In this document: positions 20,461 to 31,306 of the stretch, piece by piece | How positions within the stretch are numbered: the first letter of the stretch is position 1 | Layout of the letters: every line of letters starts with the position of its first letter | Assembly: GCA_001464895.1 (NCBI GenBank) | Contig: LNEE01000034.1 | Coordinates: 61,189-125,188, forward strand | Direction of reading: 5' to 3' | DNA length: 64,000 nt | Source of the DNA: Betaproteobacteria bacterium Ga0077532 | GTDB lineage: Bacteria; Pseudomonadota; Gammaproteobacteria; Burkholderiales; Ga0077523 | Program-made: the position numbers and the translations under genes | The notes under the pieces: model-generated | What the model was told of the DNA's origin: nothing | Database searches by the model: none | The model's input: the letters and a program-made list of their open reading frames with translations, nothing else

Positions 20461-21072
20461 ATGTCACTGCAACCCGAGGTCCGCTACACAGAGGCCGAGT
20501 ATCTCGAGATGGAGCTCACCGTCGAGGAGAAGCACGAGTTCTTCGAGGGTGAGATCTACGCGATGGGTGGGGCGAGCTTCGCGCACGCGCAGCTCGCCAG
20601 CAATGTGGGTCTACAGCTCGGAGTCAGGTTGCGTGGAGGCCCCTGTCGCGTCTTGTTCTCGGATCTCCGCGTGAAGGTGTCGGCTTCCGGTCTGTACACG
20701 TACCCCGATGCCGTGGTCGTTTGCGGCGACCCCCAGCTGGAGAAGCCCGGCGACACGCTCACGAATCCGACGCTGCTCGTCGAGGTCCTGTCGCAGAGCA
20801 CCGAGACGAAGGACCGCGGCTGGAAATTCCAGCAGTACCAGAAGATCCCGTCGTTGCAGGAGTACCTGCTCGTGTCGCAGATCACGCCGCGGCTCGAACT
20901 CTTCACGCGGCGGTCGGACGGACGGTGGCTCTACACGGCAGCCGAGGGGTTGGAAGCGACGGTGCTGCTGACCTCCCTCGGATGCGACCTGCCGCTCTCG
21001 GCCGTGTACGAGAAGGTGGAAGGCCTGCGCGAGCCCTCCGCCTGGTACGACGCGGAGCCCGCGATCGCATGA
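20461..21072 (+). CDS. Uma2 family (DUF820) putative endonuclease
   Basis: A 203-residue protein with the PD-(D/E)XK-like Uma2 fold. Motifs are YTEAEYLEMELTVEEKHEFFEG, 'YTYPDAVVVCGDP' and 'LLVEVLSQSTETKDRGWKFQ' followed by 'YQKIPSLQEYLLV'. Uma2 proteins are very numerous in cyanobacteria and scattered in other phyla; their physiological function is unknown. This copy sits 32 bp after the acyl-CoA dehydrogenase and before an SDR, inside a metabolic cluster. It is a singleton here with no partner typical of a defence system. Confidence 0.85.
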   Translation: MSLQPEVRYTEAEYLEMELTVEEKHEFFEGEIYAMGGASFAHAQLASNVGLQLGVRLRGGPCRVLFSDLRVKVSASGLYTYPDAVVVCGDPQLEKPGDTLTNPTLLVEVLSQSTETKDRGWKFQQYQKIPSLQEYLLVSQITPRLELFTRRSDGRWLYTAAEGLEATVLLTSLGCDLPLSAVYEKVEGLREPSAWYDAEPAIA

Positions 21073-21202
21073 TCGGTGCCGCCGCAACGGCAGGCCACCA
21101 GGCCGTCGCCGCGCCTGCGGTGGTTCCTCTCCCGTCCTGCGTGATAACTTCGACGCTTCGACCGCGATCGTCGCGGCAGGCCGAAGTGCACGGGGGGAAG
21201 TC

Positions 21203-21979
21203 ATGGATGTGAAGTCGCTGTTCGATCTGACGGGCAAGGTGGCGCTGGTGACCGGGGGCTCCCGCGGGTTGGGCCTCCAGATGGCCGAGGCGCTCGGTGA
21301 GATGGGTGCGAAGGTCGCCATCACGGCCCGCAAGGCCGGCGAGCTGGCCGAGGCGCAGGCGCATCTCGCAGGGATGGGCATCGAGGTGATGACCCACGTG
21401 TCGGATCTCTCCGACCCGGCGGCCTCGAAGCCGCTCGTGGATGCGGTGCTCGCGAAGTGGGGCCAGATCGACGTCCTGGTGAACAACGCCGGCGCGAGCT
21501 GGGGCGCGCCTGCCGAGCAGCATCCGCTCGAAGCGTGGCACAAGGTGATGAACCTGAACATCACGGCGCTCTTCGTGCTCTCGCAGGCCGTGGCCAACGC
21601 CACGATGATCCCGCGTCGGCAGGGCAAGATCATCAACATCGCCTCCATTGCCGGCCTGAAGGGCACCGATCCGCACTTCATGCCGACCATCGCCTACAAC
21701 ACGAGCAAGGGTGGTGTCGTGAACTTCACGCGCTCGCTCGCGGCCGAGTGGGCGCAGTACGGGATCCACGTGAACGCGATCGCGCCCGGCGTGTTCCCGA
21801 GCAAGATGGCGAAGGGAATGATCGACCGGTCGGAGGCCTACATCATCGACCACACCCCGATGAAGCGACTCGGGGCCGACCACGATCTGAAGGGCACGAT
21901 CGCGCTGCTCGCGTCGCCGGCGTCCGACTACATCACCGGCGTGACCATTCCCGTCGACGGTGGCTTCTCGGCCATATGA
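21203..21979 (+). CDS. SDR family oxidoreductase
   Basis: A 258-residue classical short-chain dehydrogenase. The cofactor motif TGGSRGLGLQMAEALGEMG (near residue 17), the NNAGASWG block, the catalytic Ser in IINIASIAGL and the YNTSK motif (Tyr-x3-Lys) are all intact. It would oxidise or reduce a hydroxyl or keto group with NAD(P). Its stop overlaps the start of the PaaI thioesterase by four bases (ATGA), so the two are translationally coupled. With the upstream thiolases and dehydrogenase it could supply a 3-hydroxyacyl-CoA or carbinol oxidation step. Confidence 0.9.
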   Translation: MDVKSLFDLTGKVALVTGGSRGLGLQMAEALGEMGAKVAITARKAGELAEAQAHLAGMGIEVMTHVSDLSDPAASKPLVDAVLAKWGQIDVLVNNAGASWGAPAEQHPLEAWHKVMNLNITALFVLSQAVANATMIPRRQGKIINIASIAGLKGTDPHFMPTIAYNTSKGGVVNFTRSLAAEWAQYGIHVNAIAPGVFPSKMAKGMIDRSEAYIIDHTPMKRLGADHDLKGTIALLASPASDYITGVTIPVDGGFSAI

Positions 21980-22389
21980 GCATCGCGGGCGGGTTCGACA
22001 TCGAGATCCCCTTCGCCGGGTTGCTGGGTCTGAAAAAGCTGTCGGAAACGCCCGGGTCCGTGACCGTCGGGCTGGCGGTCCGGCCGGAACTGATGAACAG
22101 CTGGCACGTGGCCCATGGTGGCGCCGTCATGTCCCTGCTCGACGCAACGATGGGGATGAGCGCGAAGTCCCTCGACCCGCAATCCACTGGCGCGACGACG
22201 GTGGAGCTGAAGGTGAACTTCCTCGCGACAGCCACCGGCGATCTGGTGGCGCAGGGGCATGCGCAGCGCGCCGGGCGGTCGCTGGTGTTCGTGGAAGGCG
22301 AGGTGCGAAACGCGGCGGGCGATCTGCTGGCGAAGGCGACGGGTACCTTCAAGCTGCGACATCCCGCCGGGAGCCGTCCCGCCGGATGA
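21976..22389 (+). CDS. PaaI family hotdog-fold thioesterase
   Basis: A 137-residue single hotdog domain. The family motif is in 'ELMNSWHVAHGGAVMSLLDATMG', where HGG and the Asp shape the active site. A helix and strand follow at 'TVELKVNFLATATGD' and 'FVEGEVRNAAGDLLAKATGT'. PaaI-type enzymes hydrolyse acyl- or aryl-CoA thioesters and often act as release valves when CoA intermediates accumulate. It overlaps the SDR by four bases and ends the plus-strand acyl-CoA cluster, convergent with the histidine kinase. Confidence 0.88.
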   Translation: MSIAGGFDIEIPFAGLLGLKKLSETPGSVTVGLAVRPELMNSWHVAHGGAVMSLLDATMGMSAKSLDPQSTGATTVELKVNFLATATGDLVAQGHAQRAGRSLVFVEGEVRNAAGDLLAKATGTFKLRHPAGSRPAG

Positions 22390-22396
22390 GCCGTGG

Positions 22397-24265
<1,869 letters not shown>

Positions 24266-24290
24266 CGAAGGAGGCGGGGCTGCAGCGGTG

Positions 24291-24551
24291 TCACACCGGG
24301 CAGCGGACGACGGCCCGGGTTTCCTGCGGCGATACCTCGAGCGTGAGGAGTTCGTAGCCCTTGCGCCGGCACCAGGCCTTCACGTCCAGCTCGAAGGCCG
24401 GGTCGTCGGCGACAGCCTCGAACAGCTCCCCCGCGGCCATCTGCCGCGTCTCGTTGTTGAGCGCGACGATCGGTGCCGGGCACTTCATGCCGCGCAGGTC
24501 GATCAGCCGCTTCGTCGATTGCGTTGTCTCTACCACTTGTGATGTCTCCAT
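24291..24551 (-). CDS. TusA-like sulfurtransferase
   Basis: An 86-residue protein with the TusA/SirA fold. The sulfur-carrying Cys is in the Cys-Pro-x-Pro motif DLRGMKCPAPIVALNNE. A nine- or ten-residue extension precedes the conserved core. TusA-like proteins accept and pass persulfide sulfur, in tRNA thiolation, molybdenum-cofactor assembly or sulfur oxidation. It follows a DsrE-family gene by eight bases, a pairing known from sulfur trafficking. No dsr or hdr-like sulfur-oxidation genes are visible, so a general persulfide-relay role is more likely. Confidence 0.85.
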   Translation of the reverse strand: METSQVVETTQSTKRLIDLRGMKCPAPIVALNNETRQMAAGELFEAVADDPAFELDVKAWCRRKGYELLTLEVSPQETRAVVRCPV

Positions 24552-24559
24552 GATGGGTG

Positions 24560-25015
24560 TCAAACGAACAGGGTCACGTTGCCGTCCGCGGCCATGTCCA
24601 CGAACTGGGTGGCTCCGCAGATGCGCAGGTTGGGGTAGTCGAGCAGTTCCTCCCTGCGGATGCCCATGAGGTCCATCGACATGCTGCAGGCGAGGATCTC
24701 GACGCCGGAGGCCTTCGCCATCTCGATCATCTCGGTCAGGGCAGGGATGCCCTTGCGACGCATCTCCCGGCCGATCAGTGCGCGGCCGAGGCCGCCCATG
24801 TGCATGCGGGAGAGCGACAGTTGTCTGGGGCCCGCCGGAAGCATCCAGCCGAACATCCGTTCGACGAGGCGCTTGCCCGCGGTCTGCGGCGCCTCGCGTC
24901 GCAGGAGCGTGGTGCCCCAGAACGTGAAGAACATCGACACCTTCAGCCCGCACGCCGCCGCGCCCGTGGCGATGGAGAACGCGGCGAGGAGCTTGTCCAG
25001 GTCGTTGCTGAACAC
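24560..25015 (-). CDS. DsrE/DsrF/DrsH-like family protein
   Basis: The product reads VFSNDLDKLLAAFSIATGAA, then SMFFTFWGTTLLRRE and 'ILACSMSMDLMGIRREELLD', the core of the large DsrE-like peroxiredoxin-type family. A Cys in ILACSMSMD is the likely persulfide site. From the GTG at 25015 it would be 151 residues, but that start cuts into the first beta-strand. The frame stays open upstream for about 70 codons and encodes a plausible helix (TVELQRRIADLERRVHTLA) ending at a TAG, with no ATG, GTG or TTG. The true start may be a rare codon such as the CTG at 25138, or a base may be missing. It precedes the TusA-like gene. Confidence 0.75.
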   Translation of the reverse strand: MFSNDLDKLLAAFSIATGAAACGLKVSMFFTFWGTTLLRREAPQTAGKRLVERMFGWMLPAGPRQLSLSRMHMGGLGRALIGREMRRKGIPALTEMIEMAKASGVEILACSMSMDLMGIRREELLDYPNLRICGATQFVDMAADGNVTLFV

Positions 25016-25348
25016 GCACAGCGTGACTGCCTCGCGTGCCGCCAGCGTGTGGACGCGACGTTCGAGGTCTGCGATGCGGCGCTGCAGTTCGACCGTGGTC
25101 GGTGCCTGGGCTTCGGTGGTTGGTGCTGTCGTGTCCAGAGCGTGGTCCCGGAAATCGTCGTTTCGTGTTGCCGCGGCGCGAGGTGATTCGCGCCGCGCCT
25201 GGCCGATGGCGTCTCGGCCGACATGACCCTAACGGGCGACCGGTGTACGACTTGAGGGCGGCGGGCGCCGGGGATGGGATTGGTGACCCGTCGGCGCAGC
25301 GTGCTATGGTCGCCGCCCGACTCCCCAACCCCATCGCCGAGACCGTCC

Positions 25349-26299
25349 ATGCCCCTCGATCCTCAGATCCAGACCGTGCTCCAGGCCGTGAAGGCCGCGG
25401 GCCTGCCCGAGTTCTGGCAGATCACCCCCGACCAGGCCCGCGAGCAGTACAAGATCCGCGTGAAGCGTGCCGACCCGGTGGAGGTGCCGCTGCACCGCGT
25501 GGAGGACAAGCCCATCGAAGGGCCGGACGGCGGGGCGCTGATGCTCCGCATCTACCGCCCGCGGGAGACCGAGGGCGGGGAGCTGATGCCGGTGCTCGCG
25601 TGGTTCCACGGCGGCGGCTTCGTGATCGGCGACCTCGACACCCACGACAACGCGTGCCGCCGGCTCGCCGCGGAGTCGGATTGCGTCGTCGTGGCCGTGC
25701 ACTACCGGCTCGCACCGGAGTCGCGTTTCCCGGCGGCGGTGGACGACTGCATGGCCGCGGTGCGCTGGCTCGCCACGAAGGGGCACACCATCGGCGTCGA
25801 CCCCGACCGCATTGCCGTGGGTGGTGACAGCGCCGGCGGCAACCTCGCGACGGTGTGTGCGCTGATCGCGCGGGGCGAGGGCTATCCGCGGATCGCCTTC
25901 CAGCTGCTCATCTATCCGTGCGTGGCGCCGGAGCCCGAAACCCCTTCGCACCACCAGTTCGCCGAGGGCTATCTGCTCTCGCGCAACACCCTCACGTGGT
26001 TCTACCGCCAGTACCTGCGCAATGCCCGCGACACGCAGGACTTCCGGTTCGGACCGCTGGAGGCCGACGACTTCTCGAACCTGCCGCCGGCGCTCGTGCT
26101 CGTGGCGGGGTACGACCCGCTGCGGGACGAGGGCGTGCAGTACGCGACGAAGCTCATCAATGCGGGGAACCGCGTCACCCTCGTGAACTACGAGGGCATG
26201 GTCCACGGCTTCCTGCTGATGGCGGGCGTGGTGGATGCCGCGAAGCGCGCGACGACGGAGTGCGCGATGGCGCTGCGTGCCGCGCTCCGGCGCCGCTGA
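25349..26299 (+). CDS. alpha/beta hydrolase, hormone-sensitive-lipase family
   Basis: A 316-residue esterase. The oxyanion-hole motif HGGGFVIGDLDTHD, the nucleophile elbow GGDSAGGNLATV, the Asp region AGYDPLRDEGV and the His in GMVHGFLLM give a complete HSL-family triad. These enzymes hydrolyse short- or medium-chain esters and lactones in the cytoplasm. The start at 25349 precedes the family-typical 'PLDPQIQTVLQAVKAAG'. It is convergent with the beta-hydroxyacid dehydrogenase and divergent from the DsrE gene. There is no close operon partner, so the natural substrate is unknown. Confidence 0.9.
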   Translation: MPLDPQIQTVLQAVKAAGLPEFWQITPDQAREQYKIRVKRADPVEVPLHRVEDKPIEGPDGGALMLRIYRPRETEGGELMPVLAWFHGGGFVIGDLDTHDNACRRLAAESDCVVVAVHYRLAPESRFPAAVDDCMAAVRWLATKGHTIGVDPDRIAVGGDSAGGNLATVCALIARGEGYPRIAFQLLIYPCVAPEPETPSHHQFAEGYLLSRNTLTWFYRQYLRNARDTQDFRFGPLEADDFSNLPPALVLVAGYDPLRDEGVQYATKLINAGNRVTLVNYEGMVHGFLLMAGVVDAAKRATTECAMALRAALRRR

Positions 26300-26308
26300 G
26301 CAGAACGA

Positions 26309-27208
26309 TCAGGCGACCGGCGGCGGCAGGTCGTTCGCCTGGCAGCGGGCCTCGATGAGGCCGGTCATGAAGCGATCGCCGAATCCCCGCGCGACGGCAT
26401 CGTCGATGCTGGCGAGCACGGCCTCGGCCACCGGTGTCGACAGGCCCTCGCCGGCCACGAGCCGCCGGAAGTAGGTCATGTCCTTCCGCGCGTTCGACAC
26501 GAAGAACTTCATGCGGTCCATCTCGCCGGCCGCGGCACCGGCGACCACCATCTGGAAGAGGCCCGAATTCATCACGCCGGGCGTGACCAGTTCGATCCAC
26601 TTCTCCACATCGATGCCCGTCTTCACGCAGGCGGTCCACGCCTCGGCCATCACCGACAGCATCCCCATCGTCACGTAGTTGTTGATGAGCTTCAACGTGT
26701 GCGCCTCGCCCACGCCGCCCACGTGGAAGAGGTTCTCGGAGAACGCCTCGATCACCGGGCGGATACGTGCGAGCGTGGCGGGTGTCGCACCCACCAGCAC
26801 GTTCAATTTTCCCGCTTCGGCCTCCGGCGGCGTGCGCGACAGCGGCGCGTCGGCGAAGTCGATGCCGCGTGCGGCGAGGGCTGCGGCGATGCGGCGCGTG
26901 AGATCGGGTTCGCTCGTCGAGCAGTCGACGACGACGCTGCCCGGCGCCATCGTCGCGAGCAGTCCACGCTCCCCCAGCACGATGCTCTCGACCTGGGGCG
27001 CGCCGGTCACGCATAGGATCACCACATCCGCCGCTGCCGCGACACCGGCAGGCGAGTCCGCGGCCGTGGCGCCGCGCGCGACGAGGTCCGCCACGCTGTC
27101 CGCCTTGAACGGCTCGTGGACGACGAGTGGCCAGCCCTTCTCGACAATGTTCTTCCCGATGCCGTGGCCCATGAGCCCGGCGCCGATCAATCCGATGCGT
27201 TCCTTCAC
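26309..27208 (-). CDS. NAD(P)-dependent beta-hydroxyacid dehydrogenase (3-hydroxyisobutyrate type)
   Basis: A 299-residue member of the beta-HAD family. The cofactor motif is RIGLIGAGLMGHGIGKNIVEKG at the N-terminus; 'DCSTSEPDLTRRIAA' and 'FADAPLSRTPPEAEAGKLNV' are the substrate-binding block; the catalytic Lys is in GVGEAHTLKLINNYV. Family members oxidise 3-hydroxyisobutyrate, tartronate semialdehyde or related acids. It is divergent from a LysR regulator across 191 bp, a common regulator-target arrangement. It does not sit with valine-degradation genes, so I give no specific symbol. Confidence 0.88.
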   Translation of the reverse strand: MKERIGLIGAGLMGHGIGKNIVEKGWPLVVHEPFKADSVADLVARGATAADSPAGVAAAADVVILCVTGAPQVESIVLGERGLLATMAPGSVVVDCSTSEPDLTRRIAAALAARGIDFADAPLSRTPPEAEAGKLNVLVGATPATLARIRPVIEAFSENLFHVGGVGEAHTLKLINNYVTMGMLSVMAEAWTACVKTGIDVEKWIELVTPGVMNSGLFQMVVAGAAAGEMDRMKFFVSNARKDMTYFRRLVAGEGLSTPVAEAVLASIDDAVARGFGDRFMTGLIEARCQANDLPPPVA

Positions 27209-27399
27209 CGCTTGTTCTCCCCTGTGAGTTGCCCGCTGCGCCTTTGGAACAGCTCTTCCCGCTTGCGCACCCGCGTCGGCGTGGCGCGTATGCTCAGCCC
27301 TTCACGCGCACCGATGGCGCAGCGAGAAGGTCCACCGAGTATCCGTCCGCCGCACCGCATGCCACAACGACGGTCCGGCATCCGCCCACGAGTTTTCGC

Positions 27400-28317
27400 A
27401 TGATCTCGAAACGACGCTCCATCCCATCGCTCGCTTCGCTGCAGGCCTTCGACAGCGCGGCCCGCCTCCTCAGCTTCACGCGGGCAGCCGACGAGCTTTC
27501 ACTCACGCAGAGCGCTGTCAGCCGCCAGATCCAGACGCTCGAGGACGGGGTCGGCCTGGCGCTCTTCGGGCGCACGGGCAACCGGCTCGTCCTCACCGAG
27601 GCGGGCGAGAACTACCATCGCGAGATCGCGCCGCTGCTCGAGTCCCTGCGCAGCGCGACATTGCGTCTCATGGCGTTCAAGGGCGCGGGCGGCGCCTTGC
27701 GGCTCGTGGTGTTGCCGACGCTCGGGATGAAGTGGCTGGTGCCGCGCCTGCCGCGATTCGTCGCCGCACACCCGGAGGTGCAGGTGAGTCTCAACACCCG
27801 CACCACGCCGCTCGATCTGCGCGACACCGAGTTCGATGCCGCGATCCAGCACGGCGAGCCCACGTGGCCCGGCGCCGTCGCGGTGCGACTCATGGGCGAG
27901 GAACTCGCCGTGGTCGCGAGTCCGTCGCTGTTGCCGCGCGGCAAGGCGGCACGCCGCGATGCGCTCCTCGCGCTTCCGCTCCTGCAGCAGGGCACGCGCC
28001 CCGACGCGTGGGCCGAGTGGTTCCGCGCCGCGGGCGTGGCGCGCGACGATGCCTACGGCGGGCTGCGCTTCGAGCAGTTCTCCCACGTGATCCAGGCGGC
28101 GACGGCCGGGCTCGGTCTCGCTCTCGTCCCGCGTTTCCTCGTCGCCGACGAGATGCGCGCTGGCCAGCTTGCCGAGGCGTCGGCGCACGTCCTCGCGGGG
28201 CCGCGTCCGTACTGCCTCGTGTACCCCGAGCGGAAGGCGCACGACCCGGCGGTCACGGCCTTCCGGACGTGGCTGCAGGCCGAGGCCGCGGCGTTCGAGT
28301 CGGGGCGGGCGGGCTGA
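27400..28317 (+). CDS. LysR-family transcriptional regulator (GcvA-like)
   Basis: A 305-residue regulator. The helix-turn-helix covers about residues 8-65, with AFDSAARLLSFTRAADEL and 'LSLTQSAVSRQIQTLEDGVG', followed by the substrate-binding PBP2 domain. The SFTRAADELSLTQSAVSRQI pattern and the short PBP2 ending PAVTAFRTWLQAEA resemble the GcvA/AmpR branch. The start at 27400 is the Met before SKRRSIPSL; the open frame upstream is unlikely to be coding. It is divergent from the beta-hydroxyacid dehydrogenase, which it may regulate, and precedes an SDR on the same strand. Confidence 0.9.
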   Translation: MISKRRSIPSLASLQAFDSAARLLSFTRAADELSLTQSAVSRQIQTLEDGVGLALFGRTGNRLVLTEAGENYHREIAPLLESLRSATLRLMAFKGAGGALRLVVLPTLGMKWLVPRLPRFVAAHPEVQVSLNTRTTPLDLRDTEFDAAIQHGEPTWPGAVAVRLMGEELAVVASPSLLPRGKAARRDALLALPLLQQGTRPDAWAEWFRAAGVARDDAYGGLRFEQFSHVIQAATAGLGLALVPRFLVADEMRAGQLAEASAHVLAGPRPYCLVYPERKAHDPAVTAFRTWLQAEAAAFESGRAG

Positions 28318-28411
28318 CGGGCGCGGAAGTCGGTGCGGTAATCTTCGGCCTCGTCGCCATGCCGCATCCGCGCAACGTGGATGCGTGCGAGGCACACAAC
28401 CAGGAGACGAC

Positions 28412-29176
28412 ATGGGCAGTCTGGACGGAAAGGTGGCGTGGATCACGGGGGCGGGTTCGGGTATCGGACTCGCCGGTGCGCAGGCGCTGGCGGCGGCGGG
28501 CGCGACGGTCGTCATGTCCGGTCGGCGGGCCGAGGTTCTCGAGGCCGAGGCGGCGGCGATCCGCGCGGGCGGACATCGCGCCGAGATCGCGCCGCTCGAC
28601 GTGAGCGACGCCGATGACGTCGCGAAGGTGTCCGCGGCGATCATCGCTCGGCATGGCCGCGTCGACATCCTCGTGAACAGCGCCGGACTCAACGTGCCCA
28701 AACGGTTCTGGAAGGACCAGACGGTGCAGGGCTGGAACGAGGTGATGCGCATCAACCTCGATGGCAGCTACTACTGCTGTGCGGCCGTGCTCCCCGCGAT
28801 GCGCGCGCGGAAGGACGGTCTCATCATCAACGTGTCGTCGTGGTCGGGTCGTTTCGACAGCTACATGACCGGCCCGGCGTACAACGCAGCGAAGCACGGG
28901 GTCGTCGCGATGACGTCGCACCTCAATCAGGAGGAGTGCGTGAACGGCATCCGTGCCTGTGCGCTGTGCCCCGCCGAGGTCGCGACGCCGATCATGGAGA
29001 AGCGCCCGGTCAAGCCGTCCGACGAGGACATCGCGCGGATGCTCCAGCCCGTGGATCTCGGCCGCACGATTCTCTGGATCGCCGAGCAGCCACCGCACGT
29101 GTGCGTGAACGAGGTCCTGATCAGCCCGACGTGGAATCGCATCTTCCTCGGTGCGTCCGATCTTGCCAGGAAGTGA
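28412..29176 (+). CDS. SDR family oxidoreductase
   Basis: A 254-residue short-chain dehydrogenase with cofactor motif ITGAGSGIGLAGAQALAAAG, the NSAGLNVPKRFW block (Ser replaces the second Asn of NNAG), Ser in NVSSWSGRFDS and the catalytic YNAAK. The C-terminus ends with 'NEVLISPTWNRIFLG' rather than the usual TGxxxxVDGG, as in SDRs annotated as serine or 3-oxoacyl dehydrogenases. It has the upstream sequence CAGGAGACG six bases before the ATG. Its position after the LysR gene and beyond the divergent dehydrogenase suggests a small shared regulon, which is inference. Confidence 0.87.
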   Translation: MGSLDGKVAWITGAGSGIGLAGAQALAAAGATVVMSGRRAEVLEAEAAAIRAGGHRAEIAPLDVSDADDVAKVSAAIIARHGRVDILVNSAGLNVPKRFWKDQTVQGWNEVMRINLDGSYYCCAAVLPAMRARKDGLIINVSSWSGRFDSYMTGPAYNAAKHGVVAMTSHLNQEECVNGIRACALCPAEVATPIMEKRPVKPSDEDIARMLQPVDLGRTILWIAEQPPHVCVNEVLISPTWNRIFLGASDLARK

Positions 29177-29206
29177 TCGACCGGGCGATGCCCCACCGGC
29201 CGATCG

Positions 29207-31306
29207 TCAGGCTGCGATTTCGGGGTACCGCGTGGCGAGCGAGTCGATGAGATCCGGCAGACGTTGCGGCGCCATGAAGTAGGTGCCCTGAAGTCGATCG
29301 CAGCCGTGGGCGGTGAGGAAGGCCGCCTGCGCCTCGCTGGTCACCCCCTCCGCGCTCGTCTTCAGGCCGAGCTTGGCGGCCAGCGCCAGGATGCCGTCCG
29401 CCAGCGAGCAGGCTTCGTCGTCGTGGGGCAGCCCCGCCACGAAGGTCGCATCTAGTTTCACGGCGTTGAGCGGCAGGCGGTTCAGGTGCGTGAGCGACGA
29501 ATGCCCCGTTGCGAAGGCGTCCAGCGTGAGCTTCACCCCGAGGGCCGCGAGCTCCGTGAGCGTTCCCGTGATGACCTTGGCGCTGCGCGACAGGACCGCC
29601 GCCTCGCGCAGTTCCAGTTCGAGGCGGTCCGGCGGAAGGCCACTCGCACGGAGCGCTTCGGCCACGATCGCCGGGAAGTCGCCGTGGGCGAGCTGACGGG
29701 CGGTCACGCTGACCGATACGCCTACGCCGTGCAGATCCGCGGCCTGCCAGAGCGCACAGTCGGCGCAGGCCGAGCGCAGCAGCCAGGATCCCAACGCGGC
29801 GATCTGTCCGGAATCCTCCGCGACCATCAGCAGTTCGTCGTGGTTGAGATTGCCCAGGCGCGGGTGCGGCCAGTGGACCGTGGCGTCGAAGGCGACGGCG
29901 CGGCCACGCAGCGCGTCGATCTGCGGCTGGTAATGGACTTCCAGGTACGCCTGTTCGAGGGCGGCCCTGAGATCGTGTGCAAGCCCTGCGCGCCGTTGCA
30001 TGCCCGCGTCGAGCGCTGCGTGGTAGAGCGCGACCTGCCCGCGTCCCTGGGACTTCGCCTGGTACATGGCGACGTCGGCGTTCTTCAGCAGCTGTTCCGG
30101 CGTCAATGCGTGCGTGCCGGCCAGTGCGACACCGATGCTCGTGCCGGTGTGAATGGCCCGGCCGCGCACCGTGAAAGGCTGGAACAGGGTCTCCAGCAGC
30201 TTGGCCGCTGCGGAGAGTGCGCCATCCTCGTCGGTGACCCGGTCGAGAATCACGGCGAACTCGTCTCCGCCAAGGCGGTAGACCATGTCACCTTCCCGGA
30301 CCTGGTCGTTCAGTCGCGCCGCGACCGCTGCGAGCAGCGCGTCGCCCACGTCGTGACCGAGCGTGTCGTTCACCATCTTGAAGTTGTCGAGGTCCAGGAA
30401 CATGAGGGCCGTCGGGCGGATGTCGCCGGGTGTCCTGACCAGCCTTGCCTCGAGAGCCTCGTTGAAGCTGCGTCGGTTGGGCAGACCGGTCACTGCGTCG
30501 TGGTGCGCCGTGTAGGCGAGTTCCTCCTCGGCGCGACGGCGTTCGGACAGCTCGCGTTCGAGCGCAATCTCGCGCCTCTGGATCTGGTCGAGCATTCCGT
30601 TGAAGACCCGGGCGAGCTTCGCTATCTCGTCGGGGACGTCATCGGGTCCGCCATCCGGGGCGCGCATCGCGTAGTTGCCGTGCGTCGCGATACCGTCCAT
30701 CACGGATTCGAGACGCGCCAGCGGACGTAGCAGCCGCATCAGGCGCCACGCAAGGAGCACCAGAACGACCACCAGTCCGAGCACGAGGATGCCGCCGCTG
30801 ACGGCCATGCTGAGCCGCAACCGCTCCGTGACTGGCGCGAGGGACAGGCGCGTGACAACCGTACCCACCCGGGCGCCACGGTCCAGCACGGGTTCGCGTG
30901 TCTCGAGGGTGCCGGGAATCTCGCGAGCCGAGCGGACAGGGTCAGGCGGGGCGGCGCCCGCTTCGCCCGTCCCGCTGCTCACCGAGGCGAAGAGGCGGTT
31001 CTGCTGATCGAAGACCCAAACCCCGGCCATCCCGGGCCGCCGGCGAAGCGTGGTGAGCACGTTCTCGGCGCTCGCGCCGTCGCGAAAGACCAGTGAGGAC
31101 GCGACCGTGTCGCCGATCAGCCGCGCTTCGATCGTGGCCGTGGCCTCGAACTCGTGCATGGCGGCGCGGTGTTCGAAGAACGCGAGGATGCAGAGGGTGA
31201 TCGCCATCCCCAGGAGGCTCGCCCCGGCGTTGGCCGTGAGGATCCTCGACCGGAGGGAGCGCAGCCGCGGGCCCCGCGGTGCGGTTCGCCGTGGGTTCTC
31301 GCTCAT
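29207..31306 (-). CDS. membrane GGDEF protein with degenerate EAL domain
   Basis: A 699-residue protein. Membrane segments at about residues 25-45 and 165-188 flank a periplasmic sensor-like domain, followed by HAMP, a GGDEF domain and an EAL-like domain. The GGDEF motif RLGGDEFAVIL (346-350) is intact, and an RxxD inhibitory site (Arg337-Asp340) lies five residues before it, so it probably makes c-di-GMP. In the EAL domain the signature is Asp-Ala-Thr (474-476), and the DDFG loop reads LDAFATG, so phosphodiesterase activity is unlikely. I chose the start at 31306 because the longer open frame would cross the terminator of the cyclase gene. Confidence 0.9.
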   Translation of the reverse strand: MSENPRRTAPRGPRLRSLRSRILTANAGASLLGMAITLCILAFFEHRAAMHEFEATATIEARLIGDTVASSLVFRDGASAENVLTTLRRRPGMAGVWVFDQQNRLFASVSSGTGEAGAAPPDPVRSAREIPGTLETREPVLDRGARVGTVVTRLSLAPVTERLRLSMAVSGGILVLGLVVVLVLLAWRLMRLLRPLARLESVMDGIATHGNYAMRAPDGGPDDVPDEIAKLARVFNGMLDQIQRREIALERELSERRRAEEELAYTAHHDAVTGLPNRRSFNEALEARLVRTPGDIRPTALMFLDLDNFKMVNDTLGHDVGDALLAAVAARLNDQVREGDMVYRLGGDEFAVILDRVTDEDGALSAAAKLLETLFQPFTVRGRAIHTGTSIGVALAGTHALTPEQLLKNADVAMYQAKSQGRGQVALYHAALDAGMQRRAGLAHDLRAALEQAYLEVHYQPQIDALRGRAVAFDATVHWPHPRLGNLNHDELLMVAEDSGQIAALGSWLLRSACADCALWQAADLHGVGVSVSVTARQLAHGDFPAIVAEALRASGLPPDRLELELREAAVLSRSAKVITGTLTELAALGVKLTLDAFATGHSSLTHLNRLPLNAVKLDATFVAGLPHDDEACSLADGILALAAKLGLKTSAEGVTSEAQAAFLTAHGCDRLQGTYFMAPQRLPDLIDSLATRYPEIAA

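Noticed and set aside
20461..21072. Uma2 protein plus SNF2 helicase as parts of a defence island
   Set aside because: They are 12 kb apart among metabolic genes, with no nuclease, methylase, toxin or mobile element nearby.
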